Source of the DNA: DATGIQ01 sp035295665
GTDB lineage: Bacteria > Planctomycetota > Planctomycetia > Gemmatales > Gemmataceae
DNA length: 5,461 bases
Reading direction: 5' to 3'
NCBI GenBank assembly: GCA_035295665.1
Contig: DATGIQ010000254.1
Location: 1-5,461 of the forward strand
The translations under genes and the position numbers were made by a program. Below the pieces are notes generated by a model. That model was not told the origin of the DNA. It worked only from the letters and a program-made list of their open reading frames with translations, and ran no database searches. The first letter of the stretch is position 1; each line of letters opens with the position of its first letter. This document shows positions 5,187-5,461 of this stretch, piece after piece.

Positions 5187-5321
5187 ATGCCTTTTGGCGA
5201 GAAAGCGCGTCGGATTGACTCATCCGGGGAGACGAATGCTCAGATCTTTGTTTCGCAACTCGCTCCCGGAGTTAGTTCGCCCGTGCCGAAGGGCTTTCGA
5301 GTCTTGCGGTGCCGTCCATGA
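5187..5321 (+). CDS. Possible leaderless small ORF overlapping the sigma factor start
   Basis: A 44-codon frame starts at ATG 5187, seven bases after the TATACT box, so its transcript could be leaderless. It ends in TGA at 5319-5321, overlapping the sigma factor ATG (5318-5320) as ATGA. The predicted peptide (MPFGEKARRIDSSGET...) matches no family I recognise and has no clear signal or membrane segment. The ATGA overlap and the lack of a good ribosome site before the sigma ATG would suit translational coupling. It may equally be a chance frame in the leader. Confidence 0.25.
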   Translation: MPFGEKARRIDSSGETNAQIFVSQLAPGVSSPVPKGFRVLRCRP

Positions 5322-5461
5322 ATGAAGTGACCCGCATCCTGTCCGCCATTGAGCAGGGCGACCCGCACGCGGCCAGCCAGCTCTTACCCCTCGTGTATGA
5401 GGATCTGCGTCAACTTGCTGCCCACAAGCTGGCTCACGAGACTCCTGGGCAGACACTGCAA
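5318..5461 (+). CDS. ECF-type RNA polymerase sigma factor, planctomycete type (3' partial)
   Basis: The frame from ATG 5318 runs off the window and gives 48 residues starting MNEVTRILSAIEQGDPHAASQLLPLVYEDLRQLAAHKLAHETPGQTLQ-type sequence. AIEQGDPHAASQLLPLVYEDLRQLA is the start of sigma region 2 in the ECF-like sigma factors abundant in Planctomycetes, where LAxxKLAxExPGQTLQ follows. Such proteins bind core RNA polymerase and direct it to alternative promoters, often linked to serine/threonine kinase signalling; that link cannot be tested here. The ATG is preferred because the protein start matches the family and overlaps the upstream TGA. No strong ribosome site precedes it. Confidence 0.87.
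   Translation, partial: MNEVTRILSAIEQGDPHAASQLLPLVYEDLRQLAAHKLAHETPGQTLQ

Noticed and set aside
1..5461. CRISPR array, phage genes, or toxin-antitoxin pair
   Set aside because: No regularly spaced direct repeats, no phage structural or integrase genes and no paired small genes were seen.

Overview
The window looks like a planctomycete chromosome, probably Gemmata-like. This is inferred from three things: a large secreted beta-helix protein, a planctomycete-type ECF sigma factor, and GC-rich DNA crowded with mobile elements. Two ordinary genes, both partial, frame the window on the + strand. They are the C-terminus of a beta-helix/Ig-like surface protein (1-495) and the N-terminus of an ECF sigma factor (5318-5461). 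Almost everything between them is mobile or structured DNA.

From left to right, a 222-bp MITE-like element (520-741) has perfect 19-bp terminal inverted repeats and a TAA duplication. Next comes the 3' end of a group II intron lying on the - strand: domain VI and one half of domain V (about 921-976). A complete IS701-family insertion sequence (981-2350) with a TTAA target duplication follows. It carries a DDE transposase whose C-terminus appears frameshifted. Beyond it lie the other half of domain V (2351-2366) and upstream structured intron RNA (about 2367-2850). An IS110-family element follows, with its DEDD recombinase gene at 3035-4519 on the + strand and structured non-coding flanks. After it comes the intron's 5' part (about 4697-5009), where a GTGCC start and candidate EBS2 and EBS1 guide sequences can be seen.

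The reading that explains most of the window is a nested mobile-element wreck. A group II intron of roughly 0.8-0.9 kb without a maturase gene sits between the arms of an imperfect inverted repeat (884-920 and 5021-5057, 30 of 37 positions identical). IS110 then entered its domain I, and IS701 entered the apical loop of its domain V, the catalytic hairpin. Many long open frames here, on both strands, are by-products of GC-rich structured RNA or antisense shadows of the transposases and were not annotated.

The intron has no reverse transcriptase in the window and its catalytic hairpin is split by 1.37 kb, so it should not splice or move by itself. The limits of the IS110 element and of intron domains I-IV are approximate.
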